From positions 1,302,001 to 1,366,000 of the forward strand of contig NC_081340.1 of NCBI RefSeq assembly GCF_022539665.2: a stretch of DNA of 64,000 nucleotides. Reading direction: 5' to 3'. The first letter of the stretch is position 1. Each line of letters begins with the position of its first letter. The position numbers were made by a program, and so were the translations under genes. Positions 21,901-33,654 of this stretch are shown here, in pieces. The notes below the pieces were generated by a model. The model searched no databases. It had not been told where the DNA came from and was given only the letters and a program-made list of their open reading frames with translations. The stretch comes from Daphnia carinata (lineage: Eukaryota; Arthropoda; Branchiopoda; Diplostraca; Daphniidae).

Positions 21901-24900
21901 TTTTTTTAAAGAACTTCATTGTATTGGGGGAAAAAAGATTGCAAACGATGGTATACTTATGGCCTCGAATATTCCGTCAGTGATAAAAGGCGATTTAAAC
22001 ATATCCCCGTTTGAGGTTGGCGGTCACCGTAAATCCTTTCACCAGTTCCGAAATCGTAACCAATAGTTATTGCAACTGATGAGACGGGAACACAGGAACC
22101 GAAAAACCAAGCGAAGGGGAAAGAGTTGACTCTTAGCTTGACCCACTTCCATTTGTTTTTCTTTCTTTGCGCCACCTTCAACATGTAAACAAAATAGAGG
22201 AAAAGCAAAGAAGAGAGGAGGACACCCAAGTCATGGCTCGATATGCGAGGATGTGCCAAAACCAAATTCAAGCCTAGCGGAAAGAAGCCAAATGGTAGAC
22301 ATGCATCGTTGCCTAATGACATCATTGAATTATTTTATTTCTTACGTCTGTGTGCTGCCATGTAGGTATTACTGTAAATACAATTTTCCTTTCCTTGAAG
22401 CTTCCCAATTTTGCATGTGGCCTCGGAAGCACCTCGGGGCAGTTCACTAACGTTTTCAAAGAGAAGCCCTATGGCCTCATTTTGCTATTTCTAAAAAAGT
22501 CTAAAATCAACCGAATTCGCACGTGGTCCTCGTAACGTGGACGCAGATCGCATAAATGCGGTACTTTTTGGGCAGGACGTACCATTTGGTGCGACATTGA
22601 CCCACTTTGCAGTCGGTTTTGCAACTTGTCAGAAACATTCCTTCCTGGCTGTTTATTTGGTGCCTGCGTTCTGCAACATATTACCTCGATGGGGTTGTCA
22701 AGATCAAGTTTCTTTATTTCCACAACAACATTGATTTTTCCTTGAGCACCAGTCTTCCTGGACTGCTATATGGTTGCAAAGTTACATAAATTATTGGTAG
22801 GGTTTCTGCGTGGTTTATCAGTACAAAACCATCATTTCCATCTGTCTTATCAAATCGATTATATATGGCTTTCTTTTTTGAGACTGTGTGTCAAGGTGCA
22901 TAATTTTTACGATACACCCCTCTCGTTTAATCTTTGCTTTTCCATTTTTTTTTTTCACTGTTTTTTATTCATTTATTTATTTATTTATTACTTTTTCTTT
23001 CTTTTTCCACTGAAATCTTGAATGTAAGATCTAACGGTAAGAGGTATACTTTGGCTGCATCGTCTTCCACAGGAACGTGTTGAACACCTGGGCTAGTTTC
23101 CCGAAGCGATCCAAAATCCGTTCGACTAACACGTTTTTATGCTCTTTGGAGAAAGGGGCTGTCGCTGATCACCGCAGCCCGTACGAAAAAAAAATTATCG
23201 AGCGACATGATTAAATTTCGCATTAAAACAGCTTTTAATTCGTCTTTTTGTTTGTTGAGGTCTATGCAAGATGTGGCGCAACGGATACTTTACCCAATTC
23301 AAGAGTTACGAGTCTGCATAAGCATAGTTGCGAAGTTCAATCATCAATTCGCGTACTGGAAATGCAATGTTTGTGGATACAGCGAAAGAGGAAGGCGCAT
23401 CCGTGGGTATTTCGGCATTGACCTACTAATTGAACCGCTCCTCCTTACAGTAAAATTTTCGCCACTATCCTTTTTTTTTTCTTCTTGTGCGCAACATTCT
23501 ATTTCTTTCTTGTTACAATCCTCCACTGTATGACCATTACAAAACATTGGCTCGTGTTTGTTTACATGGTCTTAATAGCATAATTGATTGGTCTCTCACC
23601 CCAAGGCCGTAATGCAAAACACAGCTTTAACATCGAGTGCGTTTCTTTTTCCACGTAAGATAAGGAGACTAAATAGAATTTGATAGGCTTCGTTGAACAA
23701 GTAGAAGAAAGAGATGGCTCACAAGCGATAGGGATGGACAGGCTGAAATGAAAACGACAGCACGATTGGTTAAGATGGATTCGGTAAGGTACCAGATGAA
23801 GACAGTGCGTTTAATTTAATGTTTAAGAAGTGATTCCTGTTGACCTCAATTGAGATAAGAGAATTAAAACTCGCGTGCCAAAAAAGGACGAGATGCCGGC
23901 GATGTCCTGACTAATCGACGCAAAATGGGCCGATCCTTACATTTACGTCAAGGCCTCCTTCTCGAGACAGTTAACCTTGGAAGCAGAGGTCGCTTGGGAG
24001 TTTACAAAATCAACAAAACAATAGTCTCACGCTTTTCATCGCGAATAACCTTGCTGTTGAAACTTCAATGGACCTGCATCGTCATTTATTGTACGTGTTC
24101 AAATCGCAGATCTTTGAAATAAAACATTTCAAATGCTTTGTCAAATGTTCACACATCAATTAACATTGCGGAGGAAGCGCACCCTAAAAATATCCATCCT
24201 TTTGTTTCGCGTGACTTTGAAATTTGCAAGCTAAACGGTTGTATTTCCGTATTACTAGCTGCGTAAGTGGTCGTGTCCTACAAGGCTAATGTGCTTTATT
24301 TTTGGTGGATGTCCGCCGTCTTCCTGTCCGTTGCGGTGGTCCCCCATTTAGGGGACCCCAAATCGATGCTTTCAATCTCCTTATCATCCTAAATCCTCCT
24401 TTAAAAAAAAAAAAAAAAAGAGAAGAAAGCGGAAAAATCATGTTTTTACTGCTCACCCACTGAAAGGTCTAATCGCGAAAAGTCTTCGCGTTATACACAC
24501 ACAGACACACAAAGCGCAAAAATCGTTTTTCGTGGTTTTGATATCTCTTGTTTTCTATACATGGTGCTGTACCGGAAGTAAGCCGTCTCTTGAGCTAGGC
24601 TAGCCAAAAAAGCGAGGCGGGTTTCAAGCCCAGTCAATGAAATGCTCACTCGCCAAGTCACTATCAAGGCCGAATACTATTTCCAAGTAAGAAATACACA
24701 GTATGGGCTATGAGTCAGCGTAACGTCAGATTTATCCTAGACGTTTTGTACGACACGGATGGCCGGTGCGTCATTTAAAACATCCAACATGGTTAATAAG
24801 GCATTTGGTTGCAGTGAAAGGTTGATGGCATCTTGCGATACAGCGAAGGCGTTCTGCAAAAATATGCTCATGTTTATTTCAACCTTAACAACAATCACAT

Positions 24901-26490
24901 TCGTTCACCAATATCGTTGTTTTCTTCGCAAGGCAAACAAGACGCGGGGTAGAATTGGAACCAAGGCTGAGGTATTGGCGGACTAAAGACTCAGCTAGAG
25001 GTTAAGGTAAGGTGCAAGAAGGTCATTACTTATTTATAATATGCGGATGGGTTGTCTACAAATGACAGTCGGTCATGGTCTCTTCCCTTGTCATCTTATT
25101 GCTTCGCGTATAGAAATCCCCATGATGAATGTGTTTATTTAGTTCCAATAACTACATCACCGTTTCTTCACGCCGCACTTTCACGGAATGCGTGGGAGAT
25201 TCGGTCGCGTATCGAGTTTCGCTATTTGCATAACGATAAGTCAAAAAGAAGTTGAGGCAAAAATGTCTTATCGCGCAAGCACTCAATCCTTTCTGGATAG
25301 TGCACGATAACGATTAGTGCTCCAACCGCAAGTAGAATTATTATTAAATATTTTTTTTTTATATACAATATGTATTTACAAAGGGAAATCACTCACACAT
25401 TTTACTTGGGGCATTTAACACCAACACAACGAAACTAGTATTTACGAGTTTACGTACGGTGATAGGTGAAATGAAATTATCTGAATAAGCTTCACTCCTT
25501 TTTTTTTTTTTTTTTTTACGGAAGAGTGGTGTGAGCGGCAGTTAGTGCGCATCCATCATGTCAAAGTTTGATTTGTGTTGTTTTCCCGTGTCGTGATGCG
25601 TAACACCTGCGTTAGCATTAGTATGCGATTTGCTGCACCCAACCTGCTTAGAATTTCAATGAAATGTAAAGCCCATTAGGAGTGTTTTCATCTCTTTTTT
25701 TCTTAACTAGAACCTTTAGAAAGTTACATTTTGTATGAATTTTCCCCGTGCGTGGGTAGTTTCCCAGGTGCTGCTTTTGTGCCGGCTTGTTAACTTGGTC
25801 ATCAAAGTTCTGCAATGTGTAAGCACGAAGAAAAAGAAGAAGCAACCACATCTAATTATGCCTGCGTCACTGGATTAACATATAGCTAGAACGGCGGACG
25901 AATTTCGTGTGGCGACAAACTTTGAACTGCGTTTGCCGTGTAGAAAGTTCCCTTGGACTGGTGCCAGTTTTCTTGCTGCTCTCGACACAATTTTTGTTAG
26001 TCTTCTGCAGGCCATGACGTTATTTGATTTTTTATTTATTTATTTTTTTTTTTTCATTTTCTCTTTTCCAGTTTTTTTTGTATGTCGTCCCTCCTATTTT
26101 CTTTTTTAGGTGTCATTCTTTTGCCTAAATCAGAGGCGCCAAGCTGTCTAGCAACAGGGCAGCCGTAGGGATTAAATCCTTTTTGGAGGTGACAATCGCA
26201 CTTTTTCCTCCGCCTTCAGTTATTTCCAGCCTAAGTTCAAAATTTATATTATCAAGACTGGTTTATGTCTGTAAGCAGTCGCACCCAGATGTAGGAAGGT
26301 ATACAATGAAGTGTTACGGATATGGCGCAACGCAATGGTGAAAGACTAGACGTGATACTGAGACGTAACCGAAGCGTTGCTGAAATGCTTGTCAGCAGTC
26401 TGATTTTTCACGACTATAGACGAGGCAATGGCATACCTTCTTTTGCATCTAGCAGACGGCTCTATCGATGATTTCACATTATTCATCTAC

Positions 26491-26525
26491 ATATTATTAT
26501 TATTATTATTCATTATTATTATAAT
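26491..26525 (+). repeat. ATT/TTA trinucleotide microsatellite
   Basis: About eleven ATT-type units interrupted by one C. Confidence 0.85.
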
Positions 26526-27369
26526 TTCCTCCTTTTTGTTTTCAATCCCCGTCGTTGGGTTTGTTAGTTTTTACCTCCATTTCCGGTACGATCGGTTATC
26601 GATTTAATCTAACTCTTTTTTCGATTATTTTCGCTGACGGATGACTGTATTATAACAGCAGATTACATACGGCGAAAAGGCGTACAAAGACAGATAGGGT
26701 AAGTGGAATAGAAATGATAGATGGTACGTGTGCTGAGGGGAAATGACGAAGCTCGGGCCAAGCCCTTGCCTACGTCAGATTTTTTTTTTTTTGTGTTGTT
26801 GTTGTTGTGGTTGGTTGGTTGGATCGTTCAACGATAAAGCTATTGTGGTATGAATAGAAGGAAAAAAAAGGGCGCACCGCAGTCTGTGGACTTTGTGCCT
26901 ACATTCGTGTAGGCCTGCCCTTTTAAATTGAACATTCGAGAATTATGCTACGTGCTGCATTAAGAAAAGAAAAACATGATCATTTCGTCTCTTCTTATAT
27001 GGAAGTGTAAAAAAAAAATAAAAGTTTTTGTCACAAAAGCTATAGCGAACATAAGAAAGAATTTTCAAGTAATGCTAATCAGAAGGAAAAAAAAACAGAT
27101 TCTATTCGTCAAGCCTCTTCAATGAACTCGCCTTTGGCACGGAAATGAAGGATGCGTGAAAATAGCGTGACTAGGTATCCTATGCTTCGTGAACCACAGC
27201 TCTTTTAATGGGTTGTGTGGCCACTATCCGAGCTCAGTCGCTAGCCAGACGGCTTGCAAGTCACACTGATACTTTCTCCTCCTTCTCTTCCAACCGTGTC
27301 AGCCTGCAAGGGTTTACCAACTACGGCCAACTCTATTGAGAGATCGTCCGTCTTTTAACGTATTCTATA

Positions 27370-30333
27370 ATGTGGTATGTTGTCAGAACAACAAGCCATG
27401 TGCTTACATTCCTGGTGATTTTGCTGATCGTCAGCTTCGCCATGGCTAAGCCACGATCTGGAAAAAGATCCCCTTCGTTTTCGTCAAAGGAGAGGAGTCC
27501 TTTCCTTTGCGATCCCGACAAGTTAATGGTATACAAAGTGACACTTGCAACCCATTGGTCCCGGACGTTGTTCCCCAAGCAATATCCGGAGTGGCGACCT
27601 CCTGCTCAATGGTCCAAAGTTATCGGTAAGTTTGCTTTTGCGATCACAACTCTTTAACAGTTTAGATGTGTTATCAATGTCAAGTTCGTTTCGGCCTTGA
27701 ACCAGTTCCACTTTTAGAAAAGAAAAAATAAAATATCGCACGCAAAATGCGCTTTGCTCTAAGAATTGTCGCTTTCTAATTCGTTCGTGAAAACACAACG
27801 AATTTGGCTCACGAATTTTTGTTTTCCTACAGTAAAAGAGAAATCACTGTGTACACATACACAGTGATGGCTATCGCCTTTTAAATCAATATAGGGAAAC
27901 TGATTTTTGGCTAAACCTCTGCTCATATCGCAGACGGGAAGTTTGTTAAACTTTAGTTTTGTTCGATATTTACTTGATGAAGTTACAATACAAGGTCGGC
28001 TTTATTCAAGGACACCTACAGAATATAACATCTGGAAAACTAATCAAAAGAGGTTAGGCAACATAATGAGGTCGGCTTGCCGCTCCTCTGATTTTGAAAG
28101 CTTCCTCTTGTAAATTGGCTTGCAATGTACGTACTTGCCGTCTGCGCCGCGGAGTTCTACTTTCTATGATATAGTACCTTTAAGTAATTACATCTCACAA
28201 CACCCGATGATTCATGTGTTGATTCAAGAGCTCCATTGCATCGCTCGCTGCTTGATTTGATTAAGCTGCAACCACAATTTTGATTCTTCTTTTTTTAATT
28301 CGAAAACGAACGTTAAATGTAGGCTTGTTTTTTTTTTTCGTTTTACTAAATTCGTTGGTCACAAAATAACAGGTCGGTCTCATGACTCAAGCTACACACT
28401 CTTCCGTATCAGTCAGTCCTCTAGCGAAGGATTTAAGGAGTTTACTGAGACTGGGAGAAGCGACACCTTAGATGCACAGTCGCAAGGAGAAGGAGGAATC
28501 TTTGATGAGTTCAACGCTCCCCCTGTAACTGCCGGTGAGGGGAAGACTGAAGCGGAATTTTTTGTAGATAGCAATCATTCTAGGGTAAAACAAAAAACTA
28601 AATTTTAAAGTAATCCCTATGCCTCATTTTCTGTTACACCGTTTCTTGATTGATGTCATTCAGGTATCCCTAGCATCGCGGATCGTTCCTTCGCCAGATT
28701 GGTTCGTGGGACTCGACAGTTTTAATTTGTGTATCGATGGCCAGTGGGTTGACAGTGTTGCAATCAAGGTATGGATGAAAACATTTCGTTACATCAACTT
28801 TATTTTGTGCTGGTGCAGGAAAAAAAAATTAATCATCAAAATCGCTGATTAGTGTTATTGAATGGCCTCAAACTACTGCTGACATAGAATCACATTATAA
28901 GAAATGTTTATCGGTGCAAAAATTATTTACTGGTTTTAACTTTCCTAGGTTGGACCAATGGATGGTGGAACAGATAATGGATTCACTTTCACATCCCCAA
29001 ACTGGCCATCAGATCCAACTGAAAAAATTTTCCGGATTACATCGCACATGCCAAATCATCCGGCAAATTCGTTTTACTATCCAGATCTGAATGATCTGCC
29101 ACCTATTGCGACGTTTTTCTTCGTCAAGGTAATGCTAGAAACCTTACGAAAGAAATTTAGTTGATTGCCTTAAATCGTTCACCGCAAAAGTGTAGGGAAG
29201 AATGACCGAGAAAGTGTAGGGAGGGGCTAGTCTTTTGCAGCTAAAATGGAGTTGGGAAACTCTCGCAGAGAATTTCGAAATATGCGCTTCCTACTCGTAA
29301 TTAAGGGTAGAGTTCTAGAATGTGTTACGTGACAAGCCGAATCCATGCTAATTAATCGCCTCGTAATTGAAATTCAATGGAATAATAGCGACGTTTGAAC
29401 GTCATCCCTTAGGTGAAGGAGTATGCTCTGGCTGAAATATTCGATGCTGTAACGATGGCCCCCACCAGCGAAACTCAAACGCCAATTTTGGAAGACACGC
29501 TTCTTCAAGGAGCAGAAACGCCAAGTTCCACAACCTCGTCGTCAGTTCCCTCCGAGAAATACATCGAACAGTCTGACAGAGACGAAATCGAGGACATAGA
29601 GGAACAAAACAACGAAACTCTTCGGAAGAAATCAAAGAAATCCGGTGTCAAATCCAAAGGAGAATCCACTAAAAAGTCTTCGTTACTCAAGTCGTTGGTG
29701 ACAGAGTACAGTCGGGACGAAAGAGCAAAGAAGAACAGACGCGGACGCAAGTGGACCAATTTAAGTGAGTCGAAATCTAAGCCAGTCTAAAAAGTAACTG
29801 GTTGTTCGGTAGATTCAGTTTTTTACTGCCATGCTTTCACCGATTAAAAATTAAATTGTTTTTGTTTTGTTTTTGTTTTTATTTTAATTTGCTTTCAGTT
29901 CGTTTCACAGATTCAGAAACTGGTTAAACATTTTAAAATTAGACACGTTCACTTTTAATATAAATTTAAACTTGACGGGTGAAACTTAATGTAACGCTTA
30001 AAACTAGCTTTTTTTTTGTTCCGCTCGTGTCCTTGTGTATTACAAGAAGATTGATCATTTACAGTTGAATCAAAATACTTATACCGGCACTGTCATCATG
30101 TTGTTTCTTTTTTTTCCTTCTAAATTTTATAACCAGGTGGGCCACGGCATTGCATGGTCAGTGAGTGGGGACCTTGGTCCGCCTGTTCGAAAAGCTGTGG
30201 AATCGGGGAATCTACACGCACTCGAAAAGTTTTGACACACGCCCGTCGAGGTGGAAACCCTTGCCCTCCCTTGGAGGAAAACAAATGGTGTGGATCCTCG
30301 CGCGATTGTTCACATGCTTATTTTGATTGGTAG
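27370..30333 (+). CDS. Spondin-2/mindin-like secreted matrix protein
   Basis: Six exons (27370-27625, 28373-28584, 28664-28768, 28949-29128, 29413-29764, 30137-30333) join in phase to 433 residues. The start gives a signal peptide with a hydrophobic core LTFLVILLIVSFAMA (about 11-25). A Spondin_N domain follows (about 45-250): YKVTLATHWSRTLFPKQYP, AQWSKVIGRSH, RIVPSPDWFVGLDSFNLC and GTDNGFTFTSPNWP. Exon 5 encodes an unusual Ser/Thr- and acid-rich then Lys/Arg-rich linker (about 255-368). The last exon is one thrombospondin type 1 repeat with WGPWSACSKSCGIG, TRTRKV and six cysteines. One spondin domain plus one TSP1 matches mindin/M-spondin rather than F-spondin, which has several TSP1 repeats and a reelin domain. 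Family members bind matrix and cell-surface receptors; vertebrate mindin also opsonises bacteria. NHS at the end of exon 2 and NNET in exon 5 are possible N-glycosylation sites. The long basic linker makes it longer than typical mindins (about 330). Confidence 0.92.
27843..27868. other. 10-bp-stem hairpin in intron 1 of the mindin-like gene
   Basis: ATCACTGTGT, loop ACACAT, ACACAGTGAT: a perfect stem. It may be chance or a structured intronic element. Confidence 0.6.
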
Positions 30334-31523
30334 TGAGGACTATTATTTTTCTATTTTAAAGCTGAATCTTGAAAACGTAAATCCCAAGAACTGTGTGAAT
30401 CTCTTTCTTGTTAACAAAAGAAAACGGATAGCAGAATCTTCGGAATAATTGGGTGTGAAATTATTTAAGGAAAATGGACGTGTACGATAACTACTATCTA
30501 ATCTTTTATAACCTACTGTTTGTGTTGTATTTATGAGACTCGTTTTTTAGCAAAATAATCGCGGTCAACGAACTCAAATTACAATTCGCTACGACCATCA
30601 GCATGCACCCGTTGGATTTGTGAATAGTCGTTACCTTCTTTGATAGTGCACGTCCCTTCATTTTTGGAATGAACATTATTACAAAAAAATTACTTGTGTG
30701 AAGCAAGTTAGCTAAACCCATCGTAAAAACGCAACAGACGAGAAGTCGATCTGCTATCCACGCCTGATGGGGTTCATCGCAGTTCGAAATGTTTCGGAAT
30801 CACAAAATGACTGCAACATATCCGAAGGTTTCCAATGTAATGCGGACGTGGCCATTTCACTGCCATAATATTTGATTAAGCGAATATTTTTGTCCTTGTT
30901 CGAGTTCTACGTTGTTCGTAAAAAAAATTGCACTGTATGACTAACCACAAACGTCCATAAATATATACTTGTACCAAACTGTTACTTGCATGCCAACAGT
31001 GTTCTTCTTTCCCCACTTTCTACACGCTCTCGCACACTAATTCAACGATTTATGCTACGAAACTTAAAACTGCATTTACCGGACATGAGTCGTTAGCGAG
31101 ACACAACTGCTAAAAGCTACGGACCACATACATCGATAAGTTTGGATGAGAAATTTCGGTCGGCCACAGGTTTGCGTATGAGTTAACCATCCCTTTTCGT
31201 TTGAATTGTTTTAGCATGAAAGAAAATGCCGAAACAGCACTTGGAGATCATTACACTACAGAAGTAGAACTTCTACGTAATTCACCTAAAACTTCGACAT
31301 TTTTGGCTGAAGTCCGTATTTTTTTTTTTGTTATCAATTAAAACAATAAAACACAATGCAAAATTTCGAAATTCAACTGTGCATTTGATACAGCTTTGTC
31401 CAAATTAAAAGGCAATTCGAGTATTGAACAGTAATCTAGACACATATAGTTAATGAAAAAGAACAATCATAAAAAACGAGCACAGGCCAATTATCATATT
31501 TATTTGTTATGGTTCTTGTAGAG
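30334..31523. other. Convergent intergenic interval
   Basis: It separates the 3' ends of the mindin-like gene (plus) and the fucosyltransferase (minus). AT-rich with no supportable gene. It contains the minus-strand AATAAA at 31501-31506. Confidence 0.6.
31501..31506 (-). terminator. AATAAA polyadenylation signal of the fucosyltransferase gene
   Basis: TTTATT on the plus strand, 18 bases beyond the stop codon of the minus-strand gene. The 3' UTR would be very short, as is common in compact genomes. Confidence 0.55.
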
Positions 31524-32780
31524 CTAGAATCCAGGAAAGAATTGCCAGTGAGAGATATTTGCGGAACGGATAGAATGTTGAAGTTCAGTCGGCATTCTCG
31601 ATATATTGCCCGCTAATATGACTTCTCCACCACTTAGATACGCACTCCAGAATCCGAAGTTTCCATACGATATAATAGAATGGTTGCAAGCTACCAGCAA
31701 TGCCATATCTTCCGCTGGACTTTCAATGTTCCGATTCCCAGCGTAAACAATGTCGTTGTTTTGTGGCTTCAAGTGGCTTCGGCACCAGTCCATGTCATCA
31801 CTGGCCACAACAAACAAGCTTGAAGGAAATTTCTTCCGAAAATAATTCATGGCCCGTGTGAAATAAGTCTCTCCGACCAGCTGTGCTTGGAAACGACCCT
31901 GTAGGAACTGACTGTAATCTTTGTAGAACACGAGAATTTGTCAACTTTGAAATAGTAAAATTCTTATGGATCACAAGGACTTACCTGTTCGGCGAACATG
32001 AACACCAACCTTCCATTTAAGAAAAATACTAAAATACTTTAAGGCATGAAATTCATACTGTTGGAAAAATTTACTTACAAATACAACATCTTGGCGATTT
32101 TCTCGAAGTCGATGTAATTCCGCTTGTGCCCTTTCGACGTAGTGTTTTTTGAATCGGAACTCTTTTACAATATCCTTTCGGTGGCGATGAAAAAGGGAGA
32201 CGGATGTTGGATAACCATCAATGAAAATCCCTTCTTCCGCGATTTTGATGCGTTCCTCTTTGTGCAGATTGTTGTATACATGAAGGTTCATTGAGTTCCA
32301 TTTTAATGAACAATTTAAGTTGGTAATGACGGGAATTGAAGTGTCAAGAAAGTATTTTGTCAGTGTGATATAAGTCCGCTGTTGCAGGACAGGGAAAAAT
32401 CCATCTCTTTTTGCAAGAGCCCATAGAGTGGCATATTCCCCCATAAGATTTCCCAGTCGGCCCCCAGATTTCACTGTCAGTATACCTCCATTTTTACAAA
32501 TGAAAGTAGAATTCTGGAAGTGCAATTGGTGAATAAGGCTGGGATTACCCTGATTTAAAGTTAAAATATTTGGATGGGAAAACTTAATGGCAGGTTTCAA
32601 ATGGAATGATTGATTATTTGGGATTTGTCTAAGTGGGATAACTAGTTTTACTTCCTTCTCTTTTAATTTCCATGGATCATGTGTTAACCAATCACTTGAT
32701 CGACAAGAATGTATAACAAAGCAGGTGAATCCAATAACAAGAAGAAAAAGCACTGTGCGCTTTACATTGCATCTAGGCAT
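31524..32780 (-). CDS. Galactoside alpha-1,2-fucosyltransferase (GT11, FUT1/FUT2-like)
   Basis: GT11 enzymes transfer fucose from GDP-fucose to galactose in alpha-1,2 linkage in the Golgi. Minus-strand exons 32780-32079, 32009-31985 and 31918-31524 give 373 residues. A type II membrane helix lies at about 9-25. The donor-binding hallmarks are GGRLGNLMGEYATLWALAKRDG (first part at 106-118) and VGVHVRRTDY (235-244), the latter assembled only by splicing in a 25-base microexon. The distal part has FVVASDDMDWC, MALLVACNHSIISYGNFGFW and AYLSGGEVILAGN, as in FUT1/2. The first intron (69 bases) has no stop and is a multiple of three, so retention would insert 23 residues before VGVHVRR. The second (66 bases) ends at an AAAG acceptor that restores TDY. 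No lesion seen. The acceptor sugar cannot be told from sequence. Confidence 0.93.
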
Positions 32781-33654
32781 TCTTCTTCCATCTGTGTTAC
32801 CATACTTTTTCTATACATATATTGGTCGTTGGCAATAAATCAAGGCTACCTGCAATACGCAACTTGATTTTCAACAAATTTTATAACGAAACGGAGAAGT
32901 TTAGGCACGTTTTACCTCATTTTTCTTTGAAAACGGCCAAAGAGACGGGAAATTCAAATCATTATGGTTATCTTCTGCAACGCCTCCTTCTCTTCACACA
33001 TTACTTGTGGGTGTATATTATTATTCTAGTCTCTATAGTTAAATCCTAGTCTGTTGACTTCGTCAAAGCAGAACTACGGGCAAAGGCACTAGGGCAGGAA
33101 ACAGACTCGTTGACACAAATGATCAGAAAATTAACAGAGAGGAGGATCAGTTCCTTAGGTTTTGCCTCTGAGCTCAAATTGTAGTATGCTACCATCTGGT
33201 GGTGCAAAATAGACGGAATCTTTCAGTGAAGAGTCTTCGTAATGTTGCGATACGTTTCCCTTACAGGTAAATTGGTAGTTACCATAAATTCAACCATGAA
33301 TACAAAATGAATTCAAAAATTGAAAATCTTCATACTAATTTTTTATGCCCTTAATCTCTTATAAATATTCGAGGACAACAGGATCCAGATCCCAAATTGT
33401 AATTTTAATTCAGAAAAAAATAGGGAGGCATTCAGCTCTAAAGATTCATTTTACATATTTTTTGTAAAGTTAACATTTTTAAAATTTAATTTAATTTAAA
33501 CTACCTCTTCAGTTTATACCGGTTTGTACTTCAACACTTTATGGCCGTGATTAACTGCCGCTCCCGGTTAATCGTAATAGTAAGAGTATTTGATTGGTTA
33601 ACCAGTTAACCAGTCGAACCCATTTTCCTTCCTCGTCATAAACACGGAGTAAAC
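32781..33654. promoter_or_regulatory. Divergent intergenic region, possible bidirectional promoter
   Basis: The fucosyltransferase start (32780, minus) and the NDUFS2 start (33655, plus) face away from each other across 874 bases. I see no TATA box at a convincing place. A tandem GGTTAACCAGTTAACCAGT at 33596-33614 near the NDUFS2 start is a possible binding-site cluster. Use as a shared promoter is inference. Confidence 0.45.

Larger units (their letters stand above)
18287..27369. other. About 9 kb without a supportable gene
   Basis: Short open frames here show no domain, no splice-linked continuation and no paralogue in the window. Noted contents: a TCCGCA-rich repeat (18917-18990), a fold-back at 24338-24357 (GGTCCCCC, loop, GGGGACC), T/A runs (for example 24403-24419 and 25499-25517), a TTA microsatellite (26491-26525) and GTT/GGTT repeats (26797-26823). 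Distal regulatory DNA or a long intron of an unseen gene is possible. Confidence 0.5.

Noticed and set aside
24600-24640. GGGTTTCAAGCCC, B-box-like sequence
   Set aside because: One core base is off and no A box lies at tRNA spacing upstream.
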